DNA of 64,000 bases from Nilaparvata lugens (lineage: Eukaryota > Arthropoda > Insecta > Hemiptera > Delphacidae), in contig NC_052508.1 of NCBI RefSeq assembly GCF_014356525.2, forward strand, positions 39,224,613-39,288,612. The letters run 5' to 3'. A program made the position numbers and the translations under genes. Shown here one piece after another: positions 46,840 to 61,870 of this stretch (the stretch's first letter is position 1; each line of letters starts with the position of its first letter). The notes beneath the pieces were generated by a model. The model worked only from the letters and a program-made list of their open reading frames with translations, did no database searches and was not told the DNA's origin.

Positions 46840-47804
46840 GGTGAACTAATAAAACAGTATCATGGTATTTATATCATTCTACTTTCAACTGTTGTGCTGT
46901 GTGACAATATTTAGTAATGGTTTTATCTTCACAATAATTATTCAATTCAACTGGAATAATGTGATTTACATAAATACTGTATCATAATTTAACCTCATTT
47001 TTTCTTATTTCAAGCATGAGAAGTATTTTTTGGAGAGAAAGGTCACTAGAGTTCACAAAGGGGGTGTGGTCATCCCGAATAGTTAATGATGGAATGGCTC
47101 TTGCCGAGCTTCCTGAATTGTCCTCAAAGCTAACAGCTTATTAATGGATGGACACCTTGTTTTTCACAATTCAGTAGTGAACTCAATCACCAATACAATG
47201 TTGGAGAGAATTGTACTTGAAGTTGTAATATGATACACACACTATACGACTATGGTACTCCAGTATTAGAGCATCATCAACACAACAAATATTGTCATAA
47301 TACTCATGAGTTATAGTGTAGCGAGCTATGATAACTGACAGAGGTGGTGAATGAGCTCTCTCTGAAAACATTTTTGAGGGAGACACAAAATCTCTCAAAT
47401 ATATTCCTAGAGGATTCTACTAATGTGTATGTCGATACTAATTACTGTTATTTCCATATAATAACAATGATAATTATTTGTCGTTTAGTGATAGGGAAGT
47501 TGGCAGTAGCCAGTTAGCTAGTAGTTGTTGTTGGTCAACTAAAGTGTGAGGAGCTGTTAGCGAGAACACACAGGTGCTCGAAAAGGTGTTATCGTGCAAC
47601 TACTTGCTTCGATACCCATGAATTTCCGCCCGTTCACTGCAAAATTGAGACGAGTCTGCAAGCAGCTAATGTTGCAATCATAGCGAGGGTCGATTTCTCA
47701 GCTTCTCCTTTAACTGGCGGCATTCGAGCTGTATTTGCGCCCTTATCTCTCTGGAATACATCCAGCTACCGACTGCCAACCACATGCCAAACTTCTCTCT
47801 CACA

Positions 47805-47842
<38 letters not shown>

Positions 47843-48188
47843 ATATCTCTCACTCTTTCTCACTCTATTGTGTGCATTTGTATCTTTGTATAGATCTGCG
47901 ACAACCAAACCCAAGAACTGATATTTAGAAGTTGTATTGCCAAATTTAACGAAAAAGATTATATAAAACATGTACATAATCTCAATCGTCAATCATTATT
48001 GTTGGATGAGTATTGTTATTTTGTTTCTCATCCTCATATTCTGCTTCTTCTGATATCCCTATCTATGAATCAAATAATTCAATCATTATCAATATCTATC
48101 ATGTATTATCCGCTTTTTAATAGTCACTTATTATATGTTATGCATTTTCCTTCTCACCTATCTATAACTTTTCCGTAGGTGCATATAT
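46840..48188. other. No recognisable gene
   Basis: Contains a (CA)n microsatellite at 47801-47839 next to CT-rich sequence. A short minus-strand frame at 47680-47790 is less AT-rich but has no known motif. Confidence 0.45.
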
Positions 48189-48189
48189 C

Positions 48190-48320
48190 ATTAACAATAT
48201 CGGGGCACCGAGCTTTGCTCGTTATCTATTTATTGATAACCAGAACACAATTCTTACAAATGATTGGGGAACGACTAACAGGCACAGCCCAAAACTGTTT
48301 CTTCCCCGAATTTTGAATTA
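48190..48320 (-). repeat. Retroposon-like tail repeat, copy 3 (inverted)
   Basis: Plus strand shows ATCGGGGCACCGAGCTTTGC (48200-48219) and then CAGGCACAGCCCAAAACTGT (48280-48299). These are the complements of GAGCAAAGCTCGGTCCCCC and AGTTTTGGGCATAAGCCTGT at 24580-24745, in the matching inverted order, with ATTTATTGAT between them corresponding to the AATAAATA tail. Confidence 0.5.
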
Positions 48321-48694
48321 TACACTATAAAATAGTCCAAAAAGTAAGTTATGTTCTATACACTTGAATCCAGGTCCAATTTTCAGTCTATTTGGAAACA
48401 GAAAAGTTCTTATTTAGATTGTTTACAAACCAAATTGAATAACAAAAATACACTCACTTATCACTTAAAACTGTAAAATAATGATAACTTTGAATACAGT
48501 CGAACCTCCACTTAACGAGATCCTCTACACAACAAATTTCCATCTGGTCCCATGACATTTTTGAGTTTTGGCTGCTTATTTACTATTCAACGTATTTCGG
48601 ACCTCTCAACAACTAAATTTTCTCTTGACTTCAACATACAAAGTGTAGTGTGTATAGTGTGAAGCTCTTCTTGAAGAATTTTTATCGCCTCCAA

Positions 48695-49670
48695 GGTTAG
48701 GTCGACACACGTATAACGAATCTTGTACTGAGTCACCAGTATTGAGGTTAGGAATTTGAAAATGCGTGCGTGGACGCTAAGTGAACACCGGACTGATTGA
48801 GTCCCTACAAGATTCGATACAATCGTCTGAATCGCGGGAGGCATAAACACTCGCTCACCCTTGATTCTTCTTATGACTGATTGTATGATGATAAAAATTT
48901 CAGAGGTAGTATAGCGGTCGCTAAAAACTAAATACAGATATCTTAAAACTATTACCTGTGATGAAACAGCATATAAAATCATACAGGTTGGGCAAAAATC
49001 CCGATGTAGATAATCTACGGGACTGCATCTCTAATAAGTTCCGAAGGATTAAGATAGGGTACTAAGGACCAGAGATCGTTCAGAATATACTTCGAGAACA
49101 GAGTCTTGTCGGGCCTTATGCTCTATTGTAGGAAATTATATTATCTCTAGCTGCATCTGCCATACAGTCGAAAAATTCGCTTCCAAGCCGAAGTTGGTCA
49201 CAGATAAAAGCTGATATATGAGCAGGTAAGGACAGAGAATAGGTAATCTCGATCTGACCCCACACACTACATCCACTTAGATCTGTTCCAATATCCAGGT
49301 TGAACCAATTATTTCAATGATCGTACTTGATCGGTTCTTGATAATATAGAACGTGTCAGACACAACAATTGACAGGCTTAAGAAATAATCGAACTCAGAA
49401 GGCGAATTGACAAAGTGGAAATATAATATAATAAAATATATAACTTGACAGTGAAGATTTAAAGCTTGGATTACAGATTGAAAATAGTTTAACATCGACA
49501 AAATAACTAGGAATTTGCTTGTGCTCGCATGATACCATGCATGATCCAACAGACTTTATAGTTGACAAATTTAACAGTTTTTTTGAAAATAATGAAAACA
49601 AATTATAAAAGATTTTTAAAATTACTCAAGGTCGTGGTTCTGGCAGCGGAGGATAGTTAATCAACTACAA
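48695..49670 (+). repeat. LTR-like 0.95 kb repeat, copy 2
   Basis: Counterpart of 29946-30880 in the same orientation, ending CTGGCAGCGGAGGATAGTTA then ATCAACTACAA. It begins less than 200 bp inside the left end of the pogo-like element, so it probably inserted there later. No second LTR or internal coding region is visible around it, consistent with a solo LTR or LTR plus leader. Confidence 0.6.
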
Positions 49671-51472
49671 GTTCTTATAAATTCTATACCAGATAAAATC
49701 TAGGATCTCCATGGTTATAAGCGCTTGTTGGCGTGGCCATTACCATTATAACGGAGAAAATTTTATATTTTTCTGCACTATATTTTCTTTCGAAGCGAAG
49801 ATTGGAGCCCCAAAATATAAAACTCACGTGAATCCTCTTGGCGGTCGTGGTTCCTTTAGATAAAATTTTGTATGATCGGTGGCTGGTCCAGGCTTCGGTC
49901 TTAGCACGTGTGAAATTCCAATTAAATATTTCCTTCACCAAATAAATTAGGGAGCAATTAAATTAGAATTTCTAGAACAATCAATTGATGAATAATTTTA
50001 AAAAATTATAGATAGATTAGCCTAAGATATTGGCTCACAGATAAAAAATACAAAAATCGAACAAATTTTCACTAATAGGTCTTTGGTAACTTTTTCACAA
50101 GGTCTTAACGGTGAGGATTTTAGAAGGGAAGTCTCTTGCCTTCTCCTAAGCCTTTGGCTAGAACCGTTTTCTGAGAATCTCTGTGTAATTAATTTGCATG
50201 AAAATTCGCCATTGGTAGAATGATTATGACGTAGGCATTATAGTCAGTGGCAAGCAGTAAAATATAATTCCATTGATTACAATAATAACTTAATTTGTAT
50301 AATTTTGTAAATTGCTTAGTTCTCTAGATACAGTTCCCCTATACAGTGTACATGCACTAGCATATATGATAAGGCAAGTTTACTGGCTGATAACAGATTA
50401 ATATATGATGTTTTCAAACGATCATCCCTTTTAGTGCCATTTCTATGACATGATTGGCTTCAGCTTGCCAAAGAGATTCATTCACCATGTGACTCAGTTG
50501 AAACAATAAATTTATAATTAAATATTTCTATAAAATTCTTATTATATTCAAAACTGTTATAATTAATTTTGCTGCTCTTATCAGTGATACAATATTCATG
50601 CTATGACCTAGTTCGTTACAACAACATTCGACATTGTAATTTTGTGAGTAATAAATAATTTTAACAATAATACATACATTTTATTTTTTTATTGAAATTC
50701 TTTATCCTTTTTCAATAGTTCTTAATTTTAGAAATAATATTATAACTTGCATGAAAACCTGGCATGACATTTATAATATATTGAGTCAATCAGCTGTGTC
50801 TGAGCTGTTAAAAAACATCTGATCAATTGTAAACAAAAGTGTAACCTCCAAAAGTTCAATGAGCAATTCATAAATGATTCGTACTTAATTGGCAAAATAA
50901 TTATAATTCTGTTAAATAATTCTTTGAAAAAATGCATAGTACTAAACGGTACTCTTATCTTATACTCAGCTGTTGATAAGGAAGCCTTATCGCTCGGGTG
51001 CTAACTGTTGGGCAAACCTTTTATTTTATAAGGGTAATTATAATTTTTCTAGTTAATTCTCTCCTTTCATGAGATTTACTCAAAAAATTCATCACAATAG
51101 GAAGCAGACAGTTATTTTCAAGGAATTGTTTAGTTTCAGCAGAAAGGTCAATATACTAGAAAGAGATATAGAAAAAGTTTTGAGATCAATATTGTAGGAA
51201 ATTATGTAAACTTTAATCTTGTATAAAATAGGAAATTATGTAGTCTAAACTTTAATCTTGTATAAAATAGTCATAGCTTCTATAAAAATAATGGCAATTC
51301 AGGTAGGAAGAAGATAGGGTGGTAGACAGTCAATAGAGAGTGAAACACATGTCGGAAATTGGATGCAAGTTACTGGAAATTGAATTCCATTAACTTGTCG
51401 TTATTGTAGACCAGGCAGGTGAACAACTGGACTTCCCCATTCTTGCTTTTGTCACACATTTAAATCCTTTAA
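49671..51472. other. Interior of pogo-like element, no confirmed gene
   Basis: An 85-codon minus-strand frame at 49684-49941 (WNFTRAKTEAWTSHRSYKIL) is less AT-rich than its surroundings but carries no recognised domain. At 49804-49818 the minus strand reads TTTTGGGGCTCCAATC, reminiscent of a proline-tRNA primer-binding phrase, too weak to call. The rest is AT-rich. Confidence 0.4.
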
Positions 51473-51649
51473 ACTGACTATGATGATGATAGCTGTGACG
51501 AACCTGAGGAGAAGAATCCGTCACATCAAAAAGTTCTAGAGGCTTTCAAAATGATCAGGCAAGGATTAAAACTGAAAAATAGTGTACCAGACATGTCTGA
51601 CTGTTCAAATAGATGTGAGTCGTTTATCAAACATGATTTTTTTATTTAA
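51473..51649 (+). pseudogene. Possible Tigger-type transposase C-terminus
   Basis: An open frame of about 58 codons ends with TAA at 51647-51649, 500 bp before the right TIR. It reads DYDDDSCDEPEEKNPSHQKV and then LEAFKMIRQGLKL. An acidic run followed by a short amphipathic helix is the usual C-terminal layout of Tigger/jerky-like DDE transposases (E-E-P-x-x-K-x-S-H-x-x-A-L-x-A-L). The DDE catalytic core and the CENP-B-type DNA-binding domain are not preserved. The position and orientation relative to the TIRs fit. The call rests on this layout and not on catalytic residues. Confidence 0.4.
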
Positions 51650-52249
51650 ATGCAAAATAGAGCCGAAAATTACTCACTTTTTCAAATATAAAACATTAAA
51701 AAAATAGGAAAGTTGAGTTATTATAGTATTTATAGTGAAGTTATTGACAAAATAACCGTATTTTGCGTTCCATCTAATAGTAGTGTAAAGAGTTGAAAAA
51801 TATTGCTACAGAGTATGTACTTTGATTGAATTCTACTAATAGTACAAATCAAGCTTTCTGAAAATGAATTGGTGAGCTTACTTACTTATAAAATTTCATA
51901 AATATTCAAAAAACATGTTTTTTATTCTAACCTGCATGAATTTTCAAATTTCCATATTAATATTGGCCTAATAGGTACCCTACCAACGTTCGCGATGATG
52001 TTCTATGTACCATATTCATTTTTTCACCGCCGTGATACGATATTTTAAGATCCATGGCACTTTTCTTGACAGAACCTCTCAATAACGAATACCTCTCTGC
52101 AGCGAATTTTTTCTCGGGATAATCGACTTCGTTATACAGAGGTTCAACTGTATTATCTTTGTATATCTAAATAGTAGTACTTTTCCATTCAATTTGAATA
52201 TTATGATATACCATGTCATAATCATATACCATGTCATCTGATATCACAA

Positions 52250-52625
52250 ATCAGATTGTTTTGATGGAGTGTATTAAAATTCCTACATTTCTCGCGAGAT
52301 ACGGTAAGCTAATTGATTACACTGCCGATCTCCCACACAGGCACACGCATCTTCTGTTATCGACAGACGACGAAATTATCATATGTTTTTCAAGGATGAA
52401 TTATTATTATCCTTTTCATATCCTTCAGCGAATTTTCCCAAGGTCTCATCCTAGTGCAATCGAATTTTTATATCATAAACCTACTATGTTCCAAATTTCG
52501 TGAACATTGTTAGAGCCGTTTTCGAGATCCGTTGGACATAAATAACCAAATGTAAATGAATGTAAATAACCAAATATAAAAATATATTCAGATATACAGA
52601 AATCGCTCGCTCAATATAATAGGAT
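52250..52625 (-). repeat. Dispersed repeat, copy 2 (inverted relative to 23330-23800)
   Basis: Plus strand shows TACGGTAAGCTAATTGATTA, ATCCTTCAGCGAATTTTCCC, GTCTCATCCTAGTGCAATCG, TACTATGTTCCAAATTTCGTG, TTAGAGCCGTTTTCGAGATC and CAGAAATCGCTCGCTCAATA. Each is the complement of the corresponding block in 23330-23800 in reverse order. The long AT microsatellite of copy 1 is replaced here by a short AACCAAAT-type stretch. Confidence 0.7.
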
Positions 52626-52629
52626 ATCA

Positions 52630-53672
52630 AATTAATTCAATAACGTGTAATAAATAATGCTTATTAATGCAATTTTGCGAATTTCAAAACATTTTATCCA
52701 TTCATTATTAATTTTCGCCCCACTTGGATGTAATGAGCTGGTTTTCGTGCGTCATATGGAGTTTTGTCTAACACTATTACCTTGAAATATATTTTGAATT
52801 TACTAAAATGTATATATGTGAGCTATGAAACACATGTGATTAATTCAACACTAATAAAGTTTGATGATACTCTATTCTGAGTATTAATTTACCTAACATG
52901 AATAAGCATTCATGAATCTCGTATTCTTTTTCACTTCTAAGGAATTTTTCGACGTAAGCAATTTTTGTGTTGTCATTTTTTGCATTTACCTCGACAATAA
53001 CACTGTCCCGAATGACATCGTAGTCCATGAGAGTCCTGTGATTTTTCATCTTCAGAGAGCAGAAAAACTCATATTTCCGAATCAATGTCGAATGAAAGCA
53101 CTCCCTGACGCAACTCTAAGCATGAAATTTTAAAAATGTCATTGCCTCCGGTATACGATTTGCAGATCAAAATAAAATTCATCTCTGCTCGCGCACTGGC
53201 TGAACGCTGCTGAGCTGTAGTCATGAATTATTTGATGACGTGTTCCATTAGGATGACGAGAGACACACTGTTACAACCTCGAATTTGCAATGGAGGATCC
53301 TGATTAAAGAGAATCTTGTACGAAATTCATTCGTGTGGCCGTCAAAAATCGTCCTACGCACTCCAAAATAATGTAAGAAGCTCAATGATTTTGGAGATTC
53401 TATTTACAAACCTCGAGGTTCTATTAATTGTGAACAATAACACTTCCATATAATTTCCAAATAACTGGTATTTCAATTATAAAATTATGAAGAACTGCCA
53501 GTTATGGAAAATATCAATTACAAACAATCAAAACACAGTTTTAATGAATTTTATCTCAGTTACCAATATTTTGAAGAGTTATCTTGTGAATCTATCAACT
53601 TATAATAATTCAAATGATAGATTCATAGAGTAATGATTACTCTTTAGAGTTCCCATACTATAATATTGATAA
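52630..53672. other. No recognisable gene
   Basis: AT-rich sequence. Short frames on both strands at 52840-53133 lack motifs. Confidence 0.45.
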
Positions 53673-53920
53673 CTAGCAGGTAGCCCGTGCTCCACAAGGG
53701 TCTATTTTAAAACTTGACAAACTGATCCTTACCGAGTGGAATGTTGAAGAGTTTGAAATAGGCCTAGAACCATCCTCGGTTAATTTAGAATCTATATTAT
53801 GCAACATTTCAAGGTAATCAGTTGAGTTGTTGAGACGTGATGATGCGTCAAACATAATTTTTCTATCCCGTACGTGTATAAGCCAGTTCTTTATTTTATT
53901 ATAGTATAGGTATAGATAAT
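53673..53920 (+). repeat. CCGTGCT-family repeat, uninterrupted copy
   Basis: AACTAGCAGGTAGCCCGTGC at the start, GAAATAGGCCTAGAACCATC at 53755-53774, GTGATGATGCGTCAAACATA and TATCCCGTACGTGTATAAGCC near the end. It matches both flanks of the MITE at 17325-18208 and so shows the pre-insertion state of that site. Confidence 0.7.
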
Positions 53921-53924
53921 TCTT

Positions 53925-54130
53925 CAACTTGGTGCTAAACTTATAATGTGACAGAACTCAATTCTTGTTCAGAAAACTTCCTAAACTTAATGCCATTCTG
54001 AAAAAATTGAACTGGTTATCAATTAAGTTGCCAATTTCAACCATCTGTTTTGAAGAGGTAGTCTCTTTAGATTATTATAGTTCTGTCCATATTAACATGT
54101 GGTATGTACAATATATGCCGTAAGAAATTT
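53925..54130 (+). repeat. Diverged fragment of the Helitron-like family body
   Basis: ATTCTTCAACTTGGTGCTAA, CTTAATGCCATTCTGAAAAA, ATCAATTAAGTTGCCAAT, TGTTTTGAAGAGGTAGTCTC and TTAGATTATTATAGTTCT follow the same order as the body of copy B (9070-9200). The terminal palindrome is absent. It directly follows the CCGTGCT-family repeat. Confidence 0.55.
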
Positions 54131-56284
54131 CATGTCCCATGGATGAAATTTGAATATTAATTCTGAAAAATCTAGAAGGAAAATTCAAATTTGGGCTCCG
54201 AGGTGCACGAAATTGATATTTTCAGAATCTATGTGCAAAATTTGGAGATCTAAATCATTCCCGTTTTTCCGGTATGCAATCCACAAGTTGACATGTTTTG
54301 ATGCGAACAAACGAACAAACACGACCCTACTCTCTCTTATTATTTAGATATCCCCGGCTATAGTTATCATACTCATCATATTAGTATATTGCAGCTTCTT
54401 CAAAACAATCGATCATCATAAATGCAGTGAAATGAGTAAAGTCTGTGCATTCTTTTGGATTAGCTGCAAAATAACTGCACAGCATACTGTAGTAATCCCA
54501 GCGCCGTCCTTCCCAAAATACTGTTTCATGATGGCTAGGGGATCTCGCAATAAAAATACGGAAAACAAAAACGTTAATAAGATTAGAAAACCTCATTCCC
54601 AAATCCTCTACCAAATGGTACGCACGGTTTTTTCACTCTCTTTGTGGAAGTCATGATTTATGATCATTTTGTTGGTTCGCATATTCATGTATGGCGAGAA
54701 CTGTGTTACTAGTGCGGAGAATATATTGAAATACTCTATCTCGAATTCTTGTTTCGACTGTGATATCAGTTTCAGAGATTATAAAATCTGTGAAAATTGT
54801 CAATAAATAAACATGGGAATAGCTTGGGAATTAAATACCATATTTAATTACCCATTGTTCCTTGGAAATACTAGATAATTTAATCTATTAAAAACATGAC
54901 AAAACTTTTACTGGCTTTAGGGATTATATTTTATAAGGATAAAAATGATTAATTCTTTAGATGACCTAGAAGCGGATCAGAACTCACATTCGGCTGAAAA
55001 AATTCATCGAAATGATAGAATACAAAAGTTTGTACATCATGTTTGTGAATATCCGAGAAAGATTTCCATTCCCATCAATTATCTGAAAATGATAAATTGA
55101 GTTCTAACAATTGAGTGCTTTATTAATTTGTTGTAGAATAAGTTACGACTAGATCATTTTTTAAGATCAAATTTCTTTGTATCTTTTGAAAATCCTGAAA
55201 TCATCGTGATAGTCTCAATTGACAAAATTATTGTTTGACAGAACAATAAAATTTGTTAGCATGATAATTAATTTCAATAATTCATTATGCAAGGTGATAC
55301 GTATTACACCTAAGTAGCTTGTCTGACATTGGATAGCTGCATCATCATTTTATAGTTTCTTTTGATACATGAAAATCGAGAGATGAAAGCAACTCTTGTT
55401 AGACCTATGTGGTAGTGAATGAAATTCAAGACTTGCAGTTAATTCACCATTGATGGTAACTACTGGAATAATTTGATAAACTCGATACAATATCCTAAGT
55501 ACAACACTGGTATCGATGTAGTTGCTTTTGTTACCTCATAGTTGAACTTTGATAACTTCGAAGAACAATGTTTCTTAATGAATAGAATTAGCCTGCCTCA
55601 TATTGAGCGTTCCACCACAAAGGAAAACTAATACCGTTAACGTTCAAACTCCTGATATTGAAGCAACATTGACAAATACTTTCACGTTAGAGATTTCTGT
55701 GACATCTATATAAATGAAAATCGAGCCTCGAATTTTGACGTTCAATAACTTTTTTATGTGTACACCGAATTTGATGATTTATTTAGTTGTGTTCGTTATG
55801 CTCAGGACCAGGTTTATGGCCTATCAAATTTATAATCTGACTTCAGGGCTTTTTCCTACGTTCCTTCAAAGTTTACATGTGATCCTTATGGGAGAAGATT
55901 TGTGAGCTGGCCACTCACAGAAATAAAATTCAGCTGTTATAATCATTGCGCCATCCAACAGCTGTCGATATATAGTAGACAAGAGTGTGTGCTCCATAAT
56001 CACTCATGTATTTTTATTCTAAACGCCCAGACTAAAAACAAAATGACTGTTCTGTGTGTAACCATTCAGCAATGCGGCCTCAGGTTAAAGACAATATTGC
56101 TTTGTTTTGAATAATTGAATAGTTGTTAATTATCATCTATATAAATGAAATCCATTAAAATCCCCCGAAGCCAGTTACTTATTTAAATATTACTCATTCA
56201 GTTACATTAATTACATATTTTAGTTATTAGTCACATATATTCAGTTACTTATTCAGACTTATTATTAAATACAAGTAAAATACA
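54131..56284. other. No recognisable gene; probable repeat fragments
   Basis: About 54190-54340 (TTTGGAGATCTAAATCATTC, GCGAACAAACGAACAAACAC) and 55705-55905 (CTATATAAATGAAAATCGAG) look like dispersed non-coding repeats. The second starts with a phrase echoed at 56138 (CTATATAAATGAAATCC). No coding sequence is supported. An AT-rich stretch of AGTTACTTATT-like units (56175-56260) borders the Gypsy remnant. Confidence 0.4.
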
Positions 56285-57600
56285 AGTGAACGAGCCAAGG
56301 CTTTCATTTTCTGTATTCCCAGATGACCACTGTGGAGTTCTTGGAGAATGAGCATCCGATATTTTGATGGAATGTAGACTCTGCTGCCACAAAATATGAC
56401 TCCATTGTGAAGTGACATAGAATGAGTATTTGCTCCCACAGATACTCCTTTCTGCAATTTATCCAGTATTTCTAGTAGATTTGGGTCTTCCCGTGTTCCT
56501 TTCCTAATGTTATGGCATGTAATTGGTAGGGTGTTGATTTGTTCAAGTTCGAATAATGATATTTCATCAAGGTGGTTTTCTTCCTCCTCTGGTTCCTGGA
56601 ATAATTCTTGTGAAGATGCTGGTAGACGAAACAGGAAGTCAGCATTGTCATGCTGTTCTGATGGCACATATTGGATATTGAACTGAAACTTTTGGAGGTA
56701 GAGTGCATAATGTAAAAGTCGTGTAGCACTTAGAACAGGTAGTCCATTTTTGTTTCCAAAAATATGTATGAGAGGTCTATGGTCAGTCTTCAAGGTGAAC
56801 TCTCTGCCAAAGATGTAGTTGAAGAACTTTTCCACTCCCCATTTGATTGCCAAGGCCTCCTTGTCTAATTGCGAATAATTCCTTTCACTCTTATTGAGGG
56901 TGCGTGATGTGAAAGCAATTGGTCTTTCTCCATCTTGTATCTGATGGGAAAGGACAGCTCCCAATCCAATTGGTGATGCATCCACAGAGAGTATCAAAGG
57001 TAGATCTGGATTGTAGTGTACAAGAATTCTGTCAGATACAATTTCTTCCTTTACTCTTCTCATACTTCTGTCTTCAATCTCAGTCCACTTGAATACTGTA
57101 TCATTTTTCAACAAATTGTACAATGGCTCAGCAATTGTGGACAAGTTTTCCACAAATCGAGAATAAAATGAAACCATTCCTAAGAAGGCCTTTAATTCTT
57201 TTTTGTCTGACGGTGTCTTGCAGTTCAAAATAGCATCTGTCATGTCAGATGTCTTCCTAAGTCCTTCACAGTCAATTATGTATCCAAGGTACTTCACCTC
57301 TCTTTGCATAAACTTACATTTTCCTTCATTCAGTCTGATATCATTTTCATCTAGTTTCTTTAGAACTACTTCTAAACGTTCTAGGTGTTCCCTATCTGAG
57401 CTGCCTGTAATGATTATATCATCATGTACCACACAGACACCTGAAATCTGGCCTATAACTCCTTCAATATATGATTGCCACACAGCAGGGGCAGAGCTAA
57501 TGCCATACATCAATCGATTTACTGCATACAGTCCTTTGTGGGTATTTATGGTGAGTATTTGTGAAGTACTGTCAGTAACTGGGATGTGTAGGAATGCTGT
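56245..57600 (-). CDS. Ty3/Gypsy pol: RT and RNase H, integrase start
   Basis: Continuation of the frame at 57601-58161 after one TAA; first in-frame ATG at 57513. The RT palm and connection read TINTHKGLYAVNRLMYGISS, GVCVVHDDIIITGSS (catalytic Asp pair; the usual Y-x-D-D is V-H-D-D), KVKYLGYII-like block (EVKYLGYIIDCEGL) and KAFLGMVSFYSRF. RNase H has ILSVDASPIGLGAVL, DKEALAIKWG, LKTDHRPLIHIFG and HDNADFLFRLP with all acidic residues. Integrase is cut in its zinc domain just after HSGHLGIQKMKALARS (to about 56287), and the last codons are unrelated sequence. The style matches mag/K02A2.6-type Gypsy elements. The single stop and the truncation make it dead. Confidence 0.9.
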   Translation of the reverse strand, partial: TAFLHIPVTDSTSQILTINTHKGLYAVNRLMYGISSAPAVWQSYIEGVIGQISGVCVVHDDIIITGSSDREHLERLEVVLKKLDENDIRLNEGKCKFMQREVKYLGYIIDCEGLRKTSDMTDAILNCKTPSDKKELKAFLGMVSFYSRFVENLSTIAEPLYNLLKNDTVFKWTEIEDRSMRRVKEEIVSDRILVHYNPDLPLILSVDASPIGLGAVLSHQIQDGERPIAFTSRTLNKSERNYSQLDKEALAIKWGVEKFFNYIFGREFTLKTDHRPLIHIFGNKNGLPVLSATRLLHYALYLQKFQFNIQYVPSEQHDNADFLFRLPASSQELFQEPEEEENHLDEISLFELEQINTLPITCHNIRKGTREDPNLLEILDKLQKGVSVGANTHSMSLHNGVIFCGSRVYIPSKYRMLILQELHSGHLGIQKMKALARSLVFYLYLIISLNK

Positions 57601-58161
57601 TTATATGTCCAATGTAGTGAACAATTTCCCTCCAGCCAATTTAGCAGAGACACATTTATAACCAGGAAAAGGGAGTTGTGGAATAAACATCTGTGGGTTC
57701 ACTGTAATTTTATAATCCGCACAGAGACGTATGTCTCCATTGAGCTTCACAACTGGAACCACTGGGGTGGCCCAGTCAGAGAATTGAATTTTACTTATAA
57801 TACCTTCTGTCTCAAGTCTGTATATTTCACTTTCAATCTGCGACTGAAGAGCAAAGGGAACTGGTATTGCACGCTTGAAGATGGGTTGGGCATCACAGTC
57901 ATCCAAAACTATTACTGAAGTTTCATCTTGATTGTCAACATTTGTTGCACGGCAGACATCAAGAACATTGATGCGTTTTGCATTTTGTGGTTTTGTGTTA
58001 TGGCGTTTCCTTGCAAGGCAGACATCAACAACATGGTTGTCTCGTTTGCAATACGAACAGAATAAATGTTTTTTAGTGCAGGATTTTGCAATGTGATTTG
58101 ACTCTCCACACCGATAGCACTTTCGTTGCCCTGAATCTATGCTGTTAACTGGAATTTGCAT
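57601..58161 (-). CDS. Ty3/Gypsy gag end and RT start, protease deleted
   Basis: 186 codons ending at TAA 57601-57603. Residues 14-30 form a CCHC zinc knuckle (CYRCGESNHIAKSC), followed by a second CxxC-x4-H-x4-C unit (CSYCKRDNHVVDVC), as in mag-type nucleocapsids. From about residue 90 the RT begins: RAIPVPFALQSQIESEIYRL, WATPVVPVVKLNGDIRLCAD, QLPFPGYKCVSAKLAGGKLF and FTTLDI, which carries the first catalytic Asp. The aspartic protease that normally separates nucleocapsid and RT is not there; only about 45 residues lie between. The upstream gag is lost at the boundary with the TTTA array, so the listed ATG is internal. Confidence 0.85.
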   Translation of the reverse strand: MQIPVNSIDSGQRKCYRCGESNHIAKSCTKKHLFCSYCKRDNHVVDVCLARKRHNTKPQNAKRINVLDVCRATNVDNQDETSVIVLDDCDAQPIFKRAIPVPFALQSQIESEIYRLETEGIISKIQFSDWATPVVPVVKLNGDIRLCADYKITVNPQMFIPQLPFPGYKCVSAKLAGGKLFTTLDI

Positions 58162-58170
58162 AAAACTGCT

Positions 58171-61870
<3,700 letters not shown>

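Larger units (their letters stand above)
48497..52150 (+). mobile_element. pogo/Tigger-like DNA transposon remnant with TA flanks
   Basis: Left TIR CAGTCGAACCTCCACTTAAC (48497) and right TIR, complemented, CAGTTGAACCTCTGTATAAC (from 52150), each flanked by TA (48495-48496 and 52151-52152). CAGTxGAACCTCxxxATAACGA is the known end sequence of pogo/Tigger elements of the Tc1/mariner superfamily. Subterminal sequence (GACCTCTCAACAACTAA at left, AGAACCTCTCAATAACGAAT at right) is also related. The interior holds the LTR-like repeat at 48695-49670 and a transposase C-terminal remnant at 51473-51649. Most of the transposase gene is gone. Confidence 0.75.
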
